Source: Pseudomonadota bacterium
Lineage (GTDB): Bacteria > Pseudomonadota > Alphaproteobacteria > Acetobacterales > Acetobacteraceae
Assembly: GCA_021826485.1 (NCBI GenBank)
Contig: JAKAZX010000102.1
Coordinates: forward strand, 1-10,814
Length of the DNA stretch: 10,814 nucleotides
Reading direction: 5' to 3'
How positions within the stretch are numbered: the stretch's first letter is position 1; every line of letters begins with the position of its first letter. This document shows positions 1-6,679 of the stretch, in pieces. The translations under genes were made by a program, and so were the position numbers. The notes under the pieces are model-generated. The model searched no databases, was not told the DNA's origin, and worked only from the letters and a program-made list of their open reading frames with translations.

Positions 1-1
1 C

Positions 2-388
2 CGCCGCGCGATGGCCGAGCGCGCGCGGCGCATGATCGCCGCCTACCGCGTGCGCGCGCCCTCGCGGGAGGCGCCGATCGGCGTGCTGTCCGGCGGCAAC
101 GTGCAGCGCTGCGTGCTGGCGCGCGAGCTCGACGGGAACGTGCAGCTTCTGATCGTCGCCAATCCCTGCTTCGGGCTGGACGTGAAGGCGGTGGCGGAGG
201 TGCGCGGGCGCATCATGGCGACGCGCAATGCCGGTGCCGCGGTGCTGCTGATCTCCGAGGATCTCGACGAGATCCTGGAACTCGCCGACCGCATCGTGGT
301 GATGCATGCCGGAAGGATCGTCCATGAGGTGCCGGCGGCGGGGGCCGACGCGCAGGCGATCGGCGCGCACATGCTCGGCTCGCACTGA
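2..388 (+). CDS. ABC transporter ATP-binding protein, C-terminal fragment (BMP/nucleoside or sugar type)
   Basis: The reading frame is open to the left edge, so the start lies outside the window and 128 residues are visible. They form the end of a nucleotide-binding domain. The signature LSGGNVQR is at visible residues 29-36, followed by a Walker-B-like strand LLIVANP, a D-loop GLD and a segment LLISEDLDEILELADRI before the C-terminus. In dual-domain ATPases of the sugar and BMP (basic membrane protein) nucleoside importers, the second domain is degenerate. This matches here: the Walker B Asp and catalytic Glu are replaced by Ala and Asn, and the switch His by Glu or Asp. It would energise import of a nucleoside- or sugar-like substrate with permeases encoded upstream. 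The substrate cannot be told from this fragment. The gene converges on the TauE/SafE gene with 12 bases between stops. Confidence 0.88.
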   Translation, partial: RRAMAERARRMIAAYRVRAPSREAPIGVLSGGNVQRCVLARELDGNVQLLIVANPCFGLDVKAVAEVRGRIMATRNAGAAVLLISEDLDEILELADRIVVMHAGRIVHEVPAAGADAQAIGAHMLGSH

Positions 389-400
389 GCGGATGCCGGA

Positions 401-1204
401 TCAGCCGCCACGCAGCGCCAGGTAGGGGGCGAGGGCGATCAGCACGGCGGCAAGCGCATAGGCAAGGGTGCGCGCCGGCAGGCGGCGGGCGATCTTCCAG
501 CCGAGCACGACGCCGATCATCTGGGGAATGGCGATGAACACCGCCATCGGCCAATCGATGGCGCCGCCGAGCGCGTAGCCGGCCGTCCCGAGCGCCGAGC
601 CGGCCACCGACTGCACCTGCGCCGCCGCCAGCGCGGACAGGACCGGCACTTTCAGCGCGATCAGCAACGGCACGCAGACCATCGGGCCACCCAGGCCGAA
701 CAGGCTGGCGAGCGTTGCGACCGCGATGCCCACCAGCGCGCACAGCGCGGGCGGCAGCGCGTGCGGTGGCGGCATGGCGGCGGCATGCCCCGCGCTGCGC
801 TGCCGGTGCAACACCAGAATCCCGATCGCCGCCACGAAAGCGCCGAGCAGAATCCCGAAACCCTGCTTCGAGATATAGGCATTGACCATCATGCCGGCCA
901 GCACGCCCGGCGGCGCGCTGGCCGCCAGGATCAGCGCGAGGCGCCGGGTCGCGCGATGGCGCAGCTCGCCGGAGCGGGCATAGGCGGCGGTGCCGACAAT
1001 GCCGGTGCCGATATGGGTGACGATGGCGGTGCCGGCAACGGCGGCGGGCGGCATGGCGGTGAGCGCGAACAGGCCGATCGTCATCAGCACGCCGCCCGGA
1101 CCGACGGCGGCGATGCCGATTCCGGCGGCCAGCGAGATCAGCAGCAGCTTCAGCAGCGCCGCCGGCCCCAGCGTGAACAGAACCGAACCGGCAAGCAAGG
1201 ACAT
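401..1204 (-). CDS. TauE/SafE family sulfite/organosulfur exporter-like membrane protein
   Basis: A 267-residue, very hydrophobic protein with about eight membrane segments, the usual size for TauE/SafE (DUF81) permeases. It shows the family's internal duplication. The first half has GIGIAAVGPGGVLMTIG followed by AVAGTAIVTHIGTGIVGTAAY; the second half repeats the pattern as LASLFGLGGPMVCVPLL followed by AAQVQSVAGSALGTAGY. Family members move sulfite, sulfoacetate or other small anions across the inner membrane, but many have no known substrate and none can be assigned here. The ATG is preceded by no good Shine-Dalgarno sequence. It lies 46 bases after the SDR stop on the same strand, so it is probably the last gene of the upstream operon. 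Confidence 0.88.
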   Translation of the reverse strand: MSLLAGSVLFTLGPAALLKLLLISLAAGIGIAAVGPGGVLMTIGLFALTAMPPAAVAGTAIVTHIGTGIVGTAAYARSGELRHRATRRLALILAASAPPGVLAGMMVNAYISKQGFGILLGAFVAAIGILVLHRQRSAGHAAAMPPPHALPPALCALVGIAVATLASLFGLGGPMVCVPLLIALKVPVLSALAAAQVQSVAGSALGTAGYALGGAIDWPMAVFIAIPQMIGVVLGWKIARRLPARTLAYALAAVLIALAPYLALRGG

Positions 1205-1250
1205 CGGCCATCGCCCAGTGGTGGAAGGGTGCCGTCGCGTCGGGCGCCGC

Positions 1251-1940
1251 TCAGAATCGCTCCACCCAGGGGCGCAGCTCGATTTCCCAGCTCCAGGCGC
1301 TGCGGTGCTGGTTCAGCACCTGCCAGTAGGTTTCCGCGATGGCATCGGGGTCCAGCGTGCTGTCCGGGGCGTCCGGCGGGTCCTTGCGGTGGTCGGCGCG
1401 GATGCCGCCGTCGATCACGAAATGCGCGACATGGATGCCCTGCGGCATCAGCTCGCGTGCCAGGCTCTGCGCCAGGCCGCGCAGCGCGAACTTGCCCATC
1501 GCGAACGGCGCCGACAGCGCGAACCCCTTCACGCCGGCGGTCGCGCCGGACAGCGCAATGGCGCCGGCACGCTGCGGCAGCATGCGCCGGGCCGCCTGCT
1601 GGGCGACCAGGAAGCCGCCGAAGGCGCTGATGCGCAGGCTGCGTTCCACCTCGGCGGGATCGAGTTCGGCGATCGGCCCGCGCACCCGCCCGCTGGCGTT
1701 ATAGACGACGAGGTCGGGCGCTCCGTCGCGGTCGAGCGTGGCGAACAGCGCGGCGACCTGCGCCGGATCGCCGGCATCGCAGCCATGCGCCGTCGCGCCG
1801 GTCTCGGCGCACAGCGCGGCCAGCTTGCCGGGCGTGCGGGCGGCCAGCGCGACCGCGATGCCTTCGCGCGCGAAGCGGCGGGCGAGCGAGGCCGACAATC
1901 CCGCGCCGGCCCCCACGATCAGCGCGCGGCGGAAGGTCAT
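1251..1940 (-). CDS. SDR-family protein with altered catalytic residues
   Basis: A 229-residue Rossmann protein of the short-chain dehydrogenase/reductase superfamily. The N-terminal nucleotide motif VGAGAGLSAS is at residues 9-18, Asp55 lies in the CDAGD segment, and YNASG at 80-84 replaces the classical NNAG. The usual YxxxK reads FAMGK (146-150): Lys150 is kept but the catalytic Tyr is Phe. The Ser normally 13 residues earlier aligns with Ala133 (in SGATAG). A relative with similar changes is familiar to me in Proteobacteria, typically annotated only as 'SDR oxidoreductase'; its reaction is unknown to me. The C-terminal part includes HVAHFVIDGGI. Its ATG overlaps the rpiA stop (ATGA), and a GGAG (reverse complement of 1949-1952) sits 8 bases upstream, so translation is probably coupled to rpiA. 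Substrate and even enzymatic activity are uncertain. Confidence 0.9.
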   Translation of the reverse strand: MTFRRALIVGAGAGLSASLARRFAREGIAVALAARTPGKLAALCAETGATAHGCDAGDPAQVAALFATLDRDGAPDLVVYNASGRVRGPIAELDPAEVERSLRISAFGGFLVAQQAARRMLPQRAGAIALSGATAGVKGFALSAPFAMGKFALRGLAQSLARELMPQGIHVAHFVIDGGIRADHRKDPPDAPDSTLDPDAIAETYWQVLNQHRSAWSWEIELRPWVERF

Positions 1941-2635
1941 CGCACGTGCTCCAGGACTGTCACGGTGCCGTCGGGGCTGCCGATCAGCGCCCGGTCCGCA
2001 TGTTCCAGGAACAGGCCGGTTTCCACGACGCCGGCGATGCTGCCCAACTGGCGTTGCAGGGTGAACGGATCGCGGATCGGCGCGAAGCCGGCGCAGTCAT
2101 AGATCACGTTGCCGCCGTCGGTGACGAACACGGTTTCCCCCTGCACGCGCCGCAGCACCGGCTGCCCGCCGAGATCAGCGAGGCGGCGGGCGGTGGCGGC
2201 ATGGCCGAAGCGCACCACCTCCACCGGCAGCGGCGCATGCTGGCCCAGCCGGTCCACCAGCTTGCCCGCATCCGCGATCACCACGAAGCGCTGCGCCGCC
2301 TCGGCCACGATCTTCTCGCGCAGCAGCGCGCCGCCCAGGCCCTTGATCAGGCGCAGCGTGCCGCGCTCCACCTCGTCCGCCCCGTCGATCGCCAGCGCGA
2401 TCGGCGCGGCATCCGGCTCGGCGAGCGTGATGCCGTGCGTCAGCGCCAGCGCGTCGGTTTCGGTGGAGGTCGGCACGCCGACCATGCGCAGCCCTTCCTC
2501 GCGCACCCGCCGGCCAAGGGCGGCGACCAGATGGCGCACCGTCGAGCCGCTGCCCAGCCCGACCACCATGCCGTTCTCCACCAGCCGTGCGGCCGCCTCG
2601 GCCGCCGCACGCTTGGCAAGATCGGCGTTGCTCAT
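1937..2635 (-). CDS. rpiA: Ribose-5-phosphate isomerase A
   Basis: A 232-residue protein of the usual RpiA length. It interconverts ribulose 5-phosphate and ribose 5-phosphate in the cytoplasmic pentose phosphate pathway. Recognisable motifs in order: phosphate-binding GLGSGST (26-32), VPTSTET (54-60), IDGADE (83-88) with Asp84 and Asp87, LIKGLGGALLREKIV (96-110) with Lys98 and Glu107, and DAGKLVDRLG (122-131). By analogy with E. coli RpiA, Asp84, Asp87, Lys98 and Glu107 correspond to Asp81, Asp84, Lys94 and the catalytic base Glu103. The start codon overlaps the gnd stop in an ATGA and its own stop overlaps the SDR start, so it sits in the middle of a translationally coupled set. It acts directly downstream of the product of gnd (ribulose 5-phosphate). 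Confidence 0.96.
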   Translation of the reverse strand: MSNADLAKRAAAEAAARLVENGMVVGLGSGSTVRHLVAALGRRVREEGLRMVGVPTSTETDALALTHGITLAEPDAAPIALAIDGADEVERGTLRLIKGLGGALLREKIVAEAAQRFVVIADAGKLVDRLGQHAPLPVEVVRFGHAATARRLADLGGQPVLRRVQGETVFVTDGGNVIYDCAGFAPIRDPFTLQRQLGSIAGVVETGLFLEHADRALIGSPDGTVTVLEHVR

Positions 2636-3621
2636 GCCTTGCGGCCCTGCTCGATATGTCCGCCGAAGCCGAGCCGCATGGCGGACAGCATCTTCTCGGC
2701 GAAGGTGTGGTCCTGGCGGGAGCGGAAGCGGGTGTAGAGCGCCGCCGACAGCACCTCCGCCGGCACCGCCTCCTCCACCGCCGCCTCGACCGTCCAGCGA
2801 CCTTCGCCGCTGTCCTCGACGAAGCCGGAGAAGCGGGCGAGCTGCCCGTCATCCGCCAGCGCCGAGGCGGTGAGATCGAGCAGCCAGGAGGTGACGACGC
2901 TGCCGCGGCGCCAGACCTCGGCGATGTCGCCCATGTCGAGATCGAACCGCTCCGCCTCCGGCACCGCGGTCGCGGCTGCGCGGCTGCGCAGGATGTCGAA
3001 CCCCTCCGCGATCGCCTGCATCATGCCGTATTCGATGCCGTTATGGATCATCTTGACGAAATGTCCGGACCCCACCGGGCCGGCATGGATATAGCCCTGC
3101 TCGGCCGCGCTGGGCGTGCCGGTGCGGCCGGGCGTGCGCGGAATATCGCCGACCCCCGGGGCGAGGGCGGCGAAGATCGGGTCCAGATGCGTGAACGCGT
3201 CCTGCGTCGCGCCGATCATCAGGCAATAGCCGCGCTCCAGCCCCCAGACGCCGCCGGAGGTACCGACATCGACATAGCGGATGCCCTTGGGCGCCAGTGC
3301 CGCGGCGCGGCGGATGTCGTCACGGAAATACGAATTGCCGCCGTCGATCACGATGTCGTCGCGCCCGAGCAGGCCGCCCAGGGTGTTCACCGTCTCCTCG
3401 GTGATTTTGCCGGCCGGCAGCATCACCCAGACGGCGCGCGGCGAGCCGCCGAGCTTGCCGACCAGATCGGCGAGCGAGCCGGCGGCGGCTGCGCCGTCCG
3501 CGGCGACCGCCTCGGCCGCCTTCGGGTTGGCGTCGAAGACCACGCATTCATGCCCGGCCCGCATCAGGCGGCGCGCAATGTTACCGCCCATCCGACCCAG
3601 GCCGACGATGCCGATCCGCAT
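2632..3621 (-). CDS. gnd: 6-phosphogluconate dehydrogenase, decarboxylating, short NAD-type (YqeC-like)
   Basis: Oxidatively decarboxylates 6-phosphogluconate to ribulose 5-phosphate. The product is 329 residues, typical of the short NAD-preferring class rather than the roughly 470-residue NADP enzymes. Motifs: GLGRMGGNIA (7-16), Asp30 at the end of beta-2 (VVFDAN), DGGNS (93-97), SGGVWG (122-127), and the active-site helix GHFVKMIHNGIEYG (186-199) with Lys190 and Asn194. The C-terminal half is the all-helical dimer domain. An acidic residue at the end of beta-2 favours NAD over NADP. The frame is open further upstream to an ATG at 3675, but I chose 3621 because the protein then begins directly with the Rossmann strand (MRIGIVG) and GGGAGGAG lies 8 bases before it. 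The stop overlaps the rpiA start, so these consecutive pathway steps are translationally coupled. Confidence 0.95.
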   Translation of the reverse strand: MRIGIVGLGRMGGNIARRLMRAGHECVVFDANPKAAEAVAADGAAAAGSLADLVGKLGGSPRAVWVMLPAGKITEETVNTLGGLLGRDDIVIDGGNSYFRDDIRRAAALAPKGIRYVDVGTSGGVWGLERGYCLMIGATQDAFTHLDPIFAALAPGVGDIPRTPGRTGTPSAAEQGYIHAGPVGSGHFVKMIHNGIEYGMMQAIAEGFDILRSRAAATAVPEAERFDLDMGDIAEVWRRGSVVTSWLLDLTASALADDGQLARFSGFVEDSGEGRWTVEAAVEEAVPAEVLSAALYTRFRSRQDHTFAEKMLSAMRLGFGGHIEQGRKA

Positions 3622-3627
3622 GGTCTC

Positions 3628-3636
3628 ACTCCTCCC
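3628..3636 (-). promoter_or_regulatory. Strong ribosome binding site deciding the gnd start
   Basis: The minus strand reads GGGAGGAGT, ending about 6-8 bases before the ATG at 3621. It is the best Shine-Dalgarno match in the window. It supports the internal start over the upstream in-frame ATG at 3675, and shows that gnd can be initiated independently of the gene before it. Confidence 0.8.
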
Positions 3637-3649
3637 GCTGTCCTGCCAA

Positions 3650-3672
3650 CATGGCACGCCGGACGCGCCATG
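3650..3672 (-). other. RNA hairpin between the hydroxyacyl-CoA dehydrogenase gene and gnd
   Basis: In the minus-strand transcript the outer arms CATGGC and GCCATG pair perfectly and continue inward to a 9-bp stem with one G-U pair and a 5-base loop (UCCGG). It lies in the 75-base gap between the dehydrogenase stop and gnd. No U-tract follows, so it is not a typical intrinsic terminator. It could be a stabilising, processing or weak attenuation element that separates two halves of the operon. Confidence 0.45.
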
Positions 3673-3696
3673 CAACCGGGCCGGGCGGGCCGGAGG

Positions 3697-4626
3697 TCAG
3701 CGCGTCGGGCGCGGCGGGCTCTGCGTGTAGTCGTAGAAGCCGCGGCCGGTCTTGCGGCCCAGCCAGCCGGCTTCGACATATTTCACCAGCAGCGGGCAGG
3801 GGCGGTACTTGCTGTCCGACAGCCCCTCATACAGCACCTGCATGATCGACAGGCAGGTATCGAGGCCGATGAAATCCGCCAGTTCCAGCGGCCCCATCGG
3901 ATGGTTGGCGCCGAGCCGCATGGCGCTGTCGATCGCCGAGATCGAGCCGACGCCTTCATACAGCGCGTAGACCGCCTCGTTGATCATCGGCACGAGGATG
4001 CGGTTGACGATGAAGGCGGGGAAATCCTCCGACACCGCGGTGATCTTGTGCAGCCGCAGCGCCAGCGCCTGGGTCGCCTGGAAGGTCGGCTCATCGGTCG
4101 CGATGCCGCGGATCACCTCCACCAGCTTCATCACCGGCACCGGATTCATGAAGTGCATGCCGATGAATTTTTCCGGCCGGTCGGTCGATGCGCCGAGCCG
4201 CGTGATGCTGATGGAGGAAGTATTGCTGGCCAGCATGCAGGACGGCTTCAGGTGGGGCGTCAGCGCCTTGTAGATCGCGCGCTTCACGTCTTCCTTTTCG
4301 GTCGCCGCCTCGATCACCATGTCGCAATCGCCGCACGCGGCGTAGTCGGACGCGGTGGTGATCCGCGCCAGTGCCGCCGCCTTCTCCTCGGCAGTGATCG
4401 CGTTGCGATGGAGCTGGCGGTCCATGTTGCGCGCGACGGTCGCCACGGCGCGCTCCAGCGCATCGGGCTTCACGTCCACCAGGACCACCGGCATTCCGGC
4501 CAGGGCGCACACATGCGCGATGCCGTTGCCCATCTGCCCGGCGCCGACCACGCCGATGCTGGCGATCGACGGCGTCTCCTGCAACAGCCTGGGGGCGACC
4601 GCCTCCGGCTTGACTTCGACGTTCAT
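3697..4626 (-). CDS. 3-hydroxybutyryl-CoA / short-chain 3-hydroxyacyl-CoA dehydrogenase
   Basis: Oxidises (S)-3-hydroxyacyl-CoA to 3-ketoacyl-CoA with NAD; 309 residues. The N-terminal Rossmann domain has VGAGQMGNGIA (27-37) and Asp51 at the end of beta-2, which contacts NAD ribose. Catalytic and substrate residues of the family are present: Ser137 in SNTSS, His158 in GMHFMNPVP, Glu170 in VEVI and Asn208 in FIVNR, the same set described for the human short-chain enzyme. The C-terminal dimerisation domain ends in GRKTGRGFYDY. About 20 residues precede the first strand, slightly more than usual. The start is supported because its ATG overlaps the etfA stop (ATGA), with GGAG about 13 bases upstream. 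Known names for close relatives are hbdA, paaH or fadB2; I give no symbol because the substrate range (beta-oxidation, butyrate/PHB or phenylacetate) cannot be settled here. Confidence 0.94.
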   Translation of the reverse strand: MNVEVKPEAVAPRLLQETPSIASIGVVGAGQMGNGIAHVCALAGMPVVLVDVKPDALERAVATVARNMDRQLHRNAITAEEKAAALARITTASDYAACGDCDMVIEAATEKEDVKRAIYKALTPHLKPSCMLASNTSSISITRLGASTDRPEKFIGMHFMNPVPVMKLVEVIRGIATDEPTFQATQALALRLHKITAVSEDFPAFIVNRILVPMINEAVYALYEGVGSISAIDSAMRLGANHPMGPLELADFIGLDTCLSIMQVLYEGLSDSKYRPCPLLVKYVEAGWLGRKTGRGFYDYTQSPPRPTR

Positions 4627-5564
4627 GTCTGCGTGCGCTCCAACTCCGCCGCCAGCTCGGGCAGCGCGGTGAACAGGTCAGCCACCAGGCCGTAATCGGC
4701 GACCTGGAAGATGGGCGCTTCCTCGTCCTTGTTGATCGCCACGATCACCTTGCTGTCCTTCATGCCGGCAAGGTGCTGGATGGCGCCGGAGATTCCGACG
4801 GCGACATACAGGTCCGGGGCGACGATCTTGCCGGTCTGCCCGACCTGATAGTCGTTGGGCACGAAACCGGCATCCACGGCGGCACGCGAGGCGCCGACGG
4901 CGGCGCCCAGCTTGTCGGCGATCGGCTCGATCAGCTTGAAGTTCTCGCCGTTCTGCATGCCGCGCCCACCGGAGATGACGACCCGCGCGGCCGTCAGTTC
5001 CGGCCGCTCGCTGCGCGACAGCTCCGCCGAGACGAAGCGCGACAGGTCCGGTGACGCTGCCGGCGGCACGGTCTCGATCGGCGCGCTGCCGCCCTCGGCC
5101 GGCACCGGATCGAAGCTCGCGGCGCGCACGGTGATGACCTTCTTCGCATCGCTGCTGGCGACGGTGGCCAGTGCGTTGCCGGCATAGATTGGCCGGACGA
5201 AGGTGTCGGCGTCGATCACCTCGGCGATGTCGCTGATCGGCTGCGCGTCCAGCATGGCCGCGACGCGCGGCATCACGTTCTTGCCGGACGCGGTGGCGGC
5301 GGCAAGCAAGTGCGAATAGGCCGGTGCCAGCGCCACCAACAGTGCCGCCAGCGGCTCCGCCAGCGCGTGGCCATAGGCAGGGGCCTCGGCCAGCAGCACC
5401 TTGGCCACGCCCGGCAGCTTCGCCGCCGCCTCGGCCGCCGCGCGGGCCTGGTCGCCGGCCACCAGCACATGCACCTCGCCCAGCTTCAGCGCCGCGGCGA
5501 CCGCGGAGCGGGCGGGCTGCTTGATGCCGGTGGCGTCGTGGTCGAGCAGAACGAGAGCGGTCAT
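4623..5564 (-). CDS. etfA: Electron transfer flavoprotein subunit alpha
   Basis: The FAD-binding subunit of the ETF heterodimer, 313 residues (normal length). It accepts electrons from acyl-CoA and related dehydrogenases in the cytoplasm and passes them to ETF-ubiquinone oxidoreductase. The N-terminal domain (about 1-185) is divergent. The C-terminal FAD domain is highly conserved: VVISGGRGM (195-203), GASRAAVDAGFVP (224-236), QVGQTGKIVAPDLY (240-253), GISGAIQHLAGM (257-268) and INKDEEAPIFQVADYG (277-292). Arg227 and His264 fall in the blocks that contact the flavin. A Shine-Dalgarno sequence AAGGTGA lies within the last codons of etfB, 4 bases separate the two genes, and the stop overlaps the following dehydrogenase start. 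Balanced translation with etfB is therefore expected. Confidence 0.97.
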   Translation of the reverse strand: MTALVLLDHDATGIKQPARSAVAAALKLGEVHVLVAGDQARAAAEAAAKLPGVAKVLLAEAPAYGHALAEPLAALLVALAPAYSHLLAAATASGKNVMPRVAAMLDAQPISDIAEVIDADTFVRPIYAGNALATVASSDAKKVITVRAASFDPVPAEGGSAPIETVPPAASPDLSRFVSAELSRSERPELTAARVVISGGRGMQNGENFKLIEPIADKLGAAVGASRAAVDAGFVPNDYQVGQTGKIVAPDLYVAVGISGAIQHLAGMKDSKVIVAINKDEEAPIFQVADYGLVADLFTALPELAAELERTQT

Positions 5565-5568
5565 GGCG

Positions 5569-6318
5569 TCAGATCACCTTCGCTTCGGTCTTCAGCTTGG
5601 CCACGAGTTCGGCGACCGAGGCGACCTTCGCCCCCGCCTTGCGGCGCGGCGGCTCCGTCACCTTCACGGTGCGCAGGCGCGGCGCCGGATCGACGCCGAG
5701 ATCGGCCGGCTTCACGGTCTCGATCGGCTTCTTCCGCGCCTTCATGATGTTGGGCAGGCTGGCATAGCGCGGCTCGTTCAGCCGCAGGTCGGTGGTGACG
5801 ATGACGGGCAGCGTCAGCGCCACCGTTTCCAGCCCGCCATCCACCTCGCGCGTCACCGTGGCCGTGTCGCCCTCGATCACCAGCTTGGAGGCGAAGGTGC
5901 CCTGCGACCAGCCGAGCAGCGCGGCCAGCATCTGGCCGGTCGCGTTCATGTCGTCGTCGATCGCCTGCTTGCCCAGGATCATCAGCCGCGGCTGCTCGCG
6001 CTCGGCCAGCGCCTTCAGCAGCTTGGCGACCGCGAGCGGCTGCAGTTCCACCTCGGTCTCGACCAGGATGCCGCGGTCGGCGCCCATCGCCAGCGCCGTG
6101 CGGATGGTCTCGGCACAGGCGGCGATGCCCAGGGAAACCGCAACGATCTCGGTAACGATGCCCTTTTCCTTCAGGCGGATCGCTTCCTCGACCGCGATCT
6201 CGTCGAAGGGGTTCATGGACATCTTCACCCCGGCGGTCTCGACCCCCGAGCCGTCCGATTTCACCCGGACCTTGACGTTGTAATCGACGACCCGCTTGAC
6301 GGGGACCAGCACCTTCAT
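5569..6318 (-). CDS. etfB: Electron transfer flavoprotein subunit beta
   Basis: The AMP-binding subunit of ETF, 249 residues (normal length), which carries the loop that docks to partner dehydrogenases. Visible features: MKVLVPVKRV at the N-terminus, KMSMNPFDEIAVEEA (32-46), the nucleotide segment GKQAIDDDMNATGQ (116-129), and the recognition loop RYASLPNIMKARKK (184-197). Leu188 is at the position of the docking leucine of mitochondrial ETF-beta, and the neighbouring lysines match those methylated in mitochondria. The region around 225-245 is the C-terminal tail that wraps the alpha subunit in known structures. Only a weak Shine-Dalgarno (AGGGAGA, about 12 bases upstream) is seen. A candidate promoter lies about 70 bases upstream, so etfB is probably the first gene of the etfB-etfA-dehydrogenase transcript. 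Confidence 0.97.
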   Translation of the reverse strand: MKVLVPVKRVVDYNVKVRVKSDGSGVETAGVKMSMNPFDEIAVEEAIRLKEKGIVTEIVAVSLGIAACAETIRTALAMGADRGILVETEVELQPLAVAKLLKALAEREQPRLMILGKQAIDDDMNATGQMLAALLGWSQGTFASKLVIEGDTATVTREVDGGLETVALTLPVIVTTDLRLNEPRYASLPNIMKARKKPIETVKPADLGVDPAPRLRTVKVTEPPRRKAGAKVASVAELVAKLKTEAKVI

Positions 6319-6387
6319 GGCGTTCCGAGGCTTCTCCCTGGGGGACAGGCGGCGAGGGCGCCCTTCGCACCTGCAATAAGGCCGCGG

Positions 6388-6417
6388 AAATTAGGTCGGC
6401 CGCAATCGCGCTGTCAA
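6388..6417 (-). promoter_or_regulatory. Candidate sigma70-type promoter for the etfB operon
   Basis: On the minus strand a perfect -35 box TTGACA (6412-6417) is followed, after an 18-base spacer, by TAATTT (6388-6393), an imperfect -10 box. Transcription would begin near 6381, giving a leader of about 60 bases. The stretch is locally AT-richer than its surroundings and lies in the 112-base gap between the HIG1 stop and etfB. The -10 match is only 3 of 6, so this is a prediction. Confidence 0.45.
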
Positions 6418-6430
6418 ACGGGGGGCGAAA

Positions 6431-6619
6431 TCAGGACCGCAGCAGCGACAGCAGCAGCATGAACAGCACCAGTGCCACGGCCTGAAGAACGATGCGCCAG
6501 CGCATCAGCCGGTTGGACCGCGCCGGGTCCCCGCGTGCGATGCCCAGCACCCCCGCCAGCAACACGCCGACGGTGGCCAGCATGGCCGCGCCGACCAGGA
6601 TGGTGAGCAGGGTGATCAT
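6431..6619 (-). CDS. HIG1-domain / twin transmembrane small protein
   Basis: A 62-residue membrane protein with two hydrophobic segments (about residues 2-26 and 44-61) joined by a short polar loop GDPARSNRLMRWRI. The loop and start of the second helix, with LMRWRIVLQ, match the HIG1 (hypoxia-induced gene 1) family. Its mitochondrial members associate with cytochrome c oxidase and respiratory supercomplexes. Alphaproteobacterial versions of this length are common and often lie just upstream of etfB, as here, so a role at the respiratory membrane is plausible but not shown. The start ATG has only a weak AAGG close by. It lies on the same strand as etfB, 112 bases upstream, and is divergent from the MscS gene. 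Confidence 0.82.
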   Translation of the reverse strand: MITLLTILVGAAMLATVGVLLAGVLGIARGDPARSNRLMRWRIVLQAVALVLFMLLLSLLRS

Positions 6620-6673
6620 CCGCCTTCAATAGGGCGCGGCCGGCGGTTTGCCATCCCCGCCGCTCGCAAATGG

Positions 6674-6679
6674 TTGACA
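6674..6679 (+). promoter_or_regulatory. Possible -35 element for the mscS-type gene
   Basis: A perfect TTGACA on the plus strand ends 31 bases before the ATG at 6711. No convincing -10 box is seen 16-18 bases downstream (the sequence there is GC-rich). If used, transcription would begin almost at the start codon. The hexamer continues as TTGACAGCG, the same nine bases as at the etfB promoter candidate. Weak evidence. Confidence 0.25.

Noticed and set aside
11..388. A complete small ATPase starting at ATG 11
   Set aside because: The frame continues to the left edge and there is no Walker A, so this is the tail of a longer ABC ATPase.
1205..1250. A GC-rich inverted repeat between the SDR and TauE/SafE genes
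   Set aside because: The pairing has a C-A mismatch in the transcribed orientation, a 9-base loop and no U-tract, so I do not call it a terminator.
3622..3675. An 18-residue N-terminal extension of gnd from ATG 3675
   Set aside because: The extension is not Rossmann-like, and the strong GGGAGGAG before the ATG at 3621 explains the start better.
3646..3676. A possible separate promoter for gnd (TTGCAT, 16 bases, CATGTT on the minus strand)
   Set aside because: Only three of six positions match in each box and the sequence overlaps the hairpin, so the match is no better than chance.
2587..4695. A 702-codon plus-strand open frame across gnd and the hydroxyacyl-CoA dehydrogenase gene
   Set aside because: It runs antisense to two clearly recognised enzymes, crosses their intergenic gap, and has the composition typical of antisense shadows.
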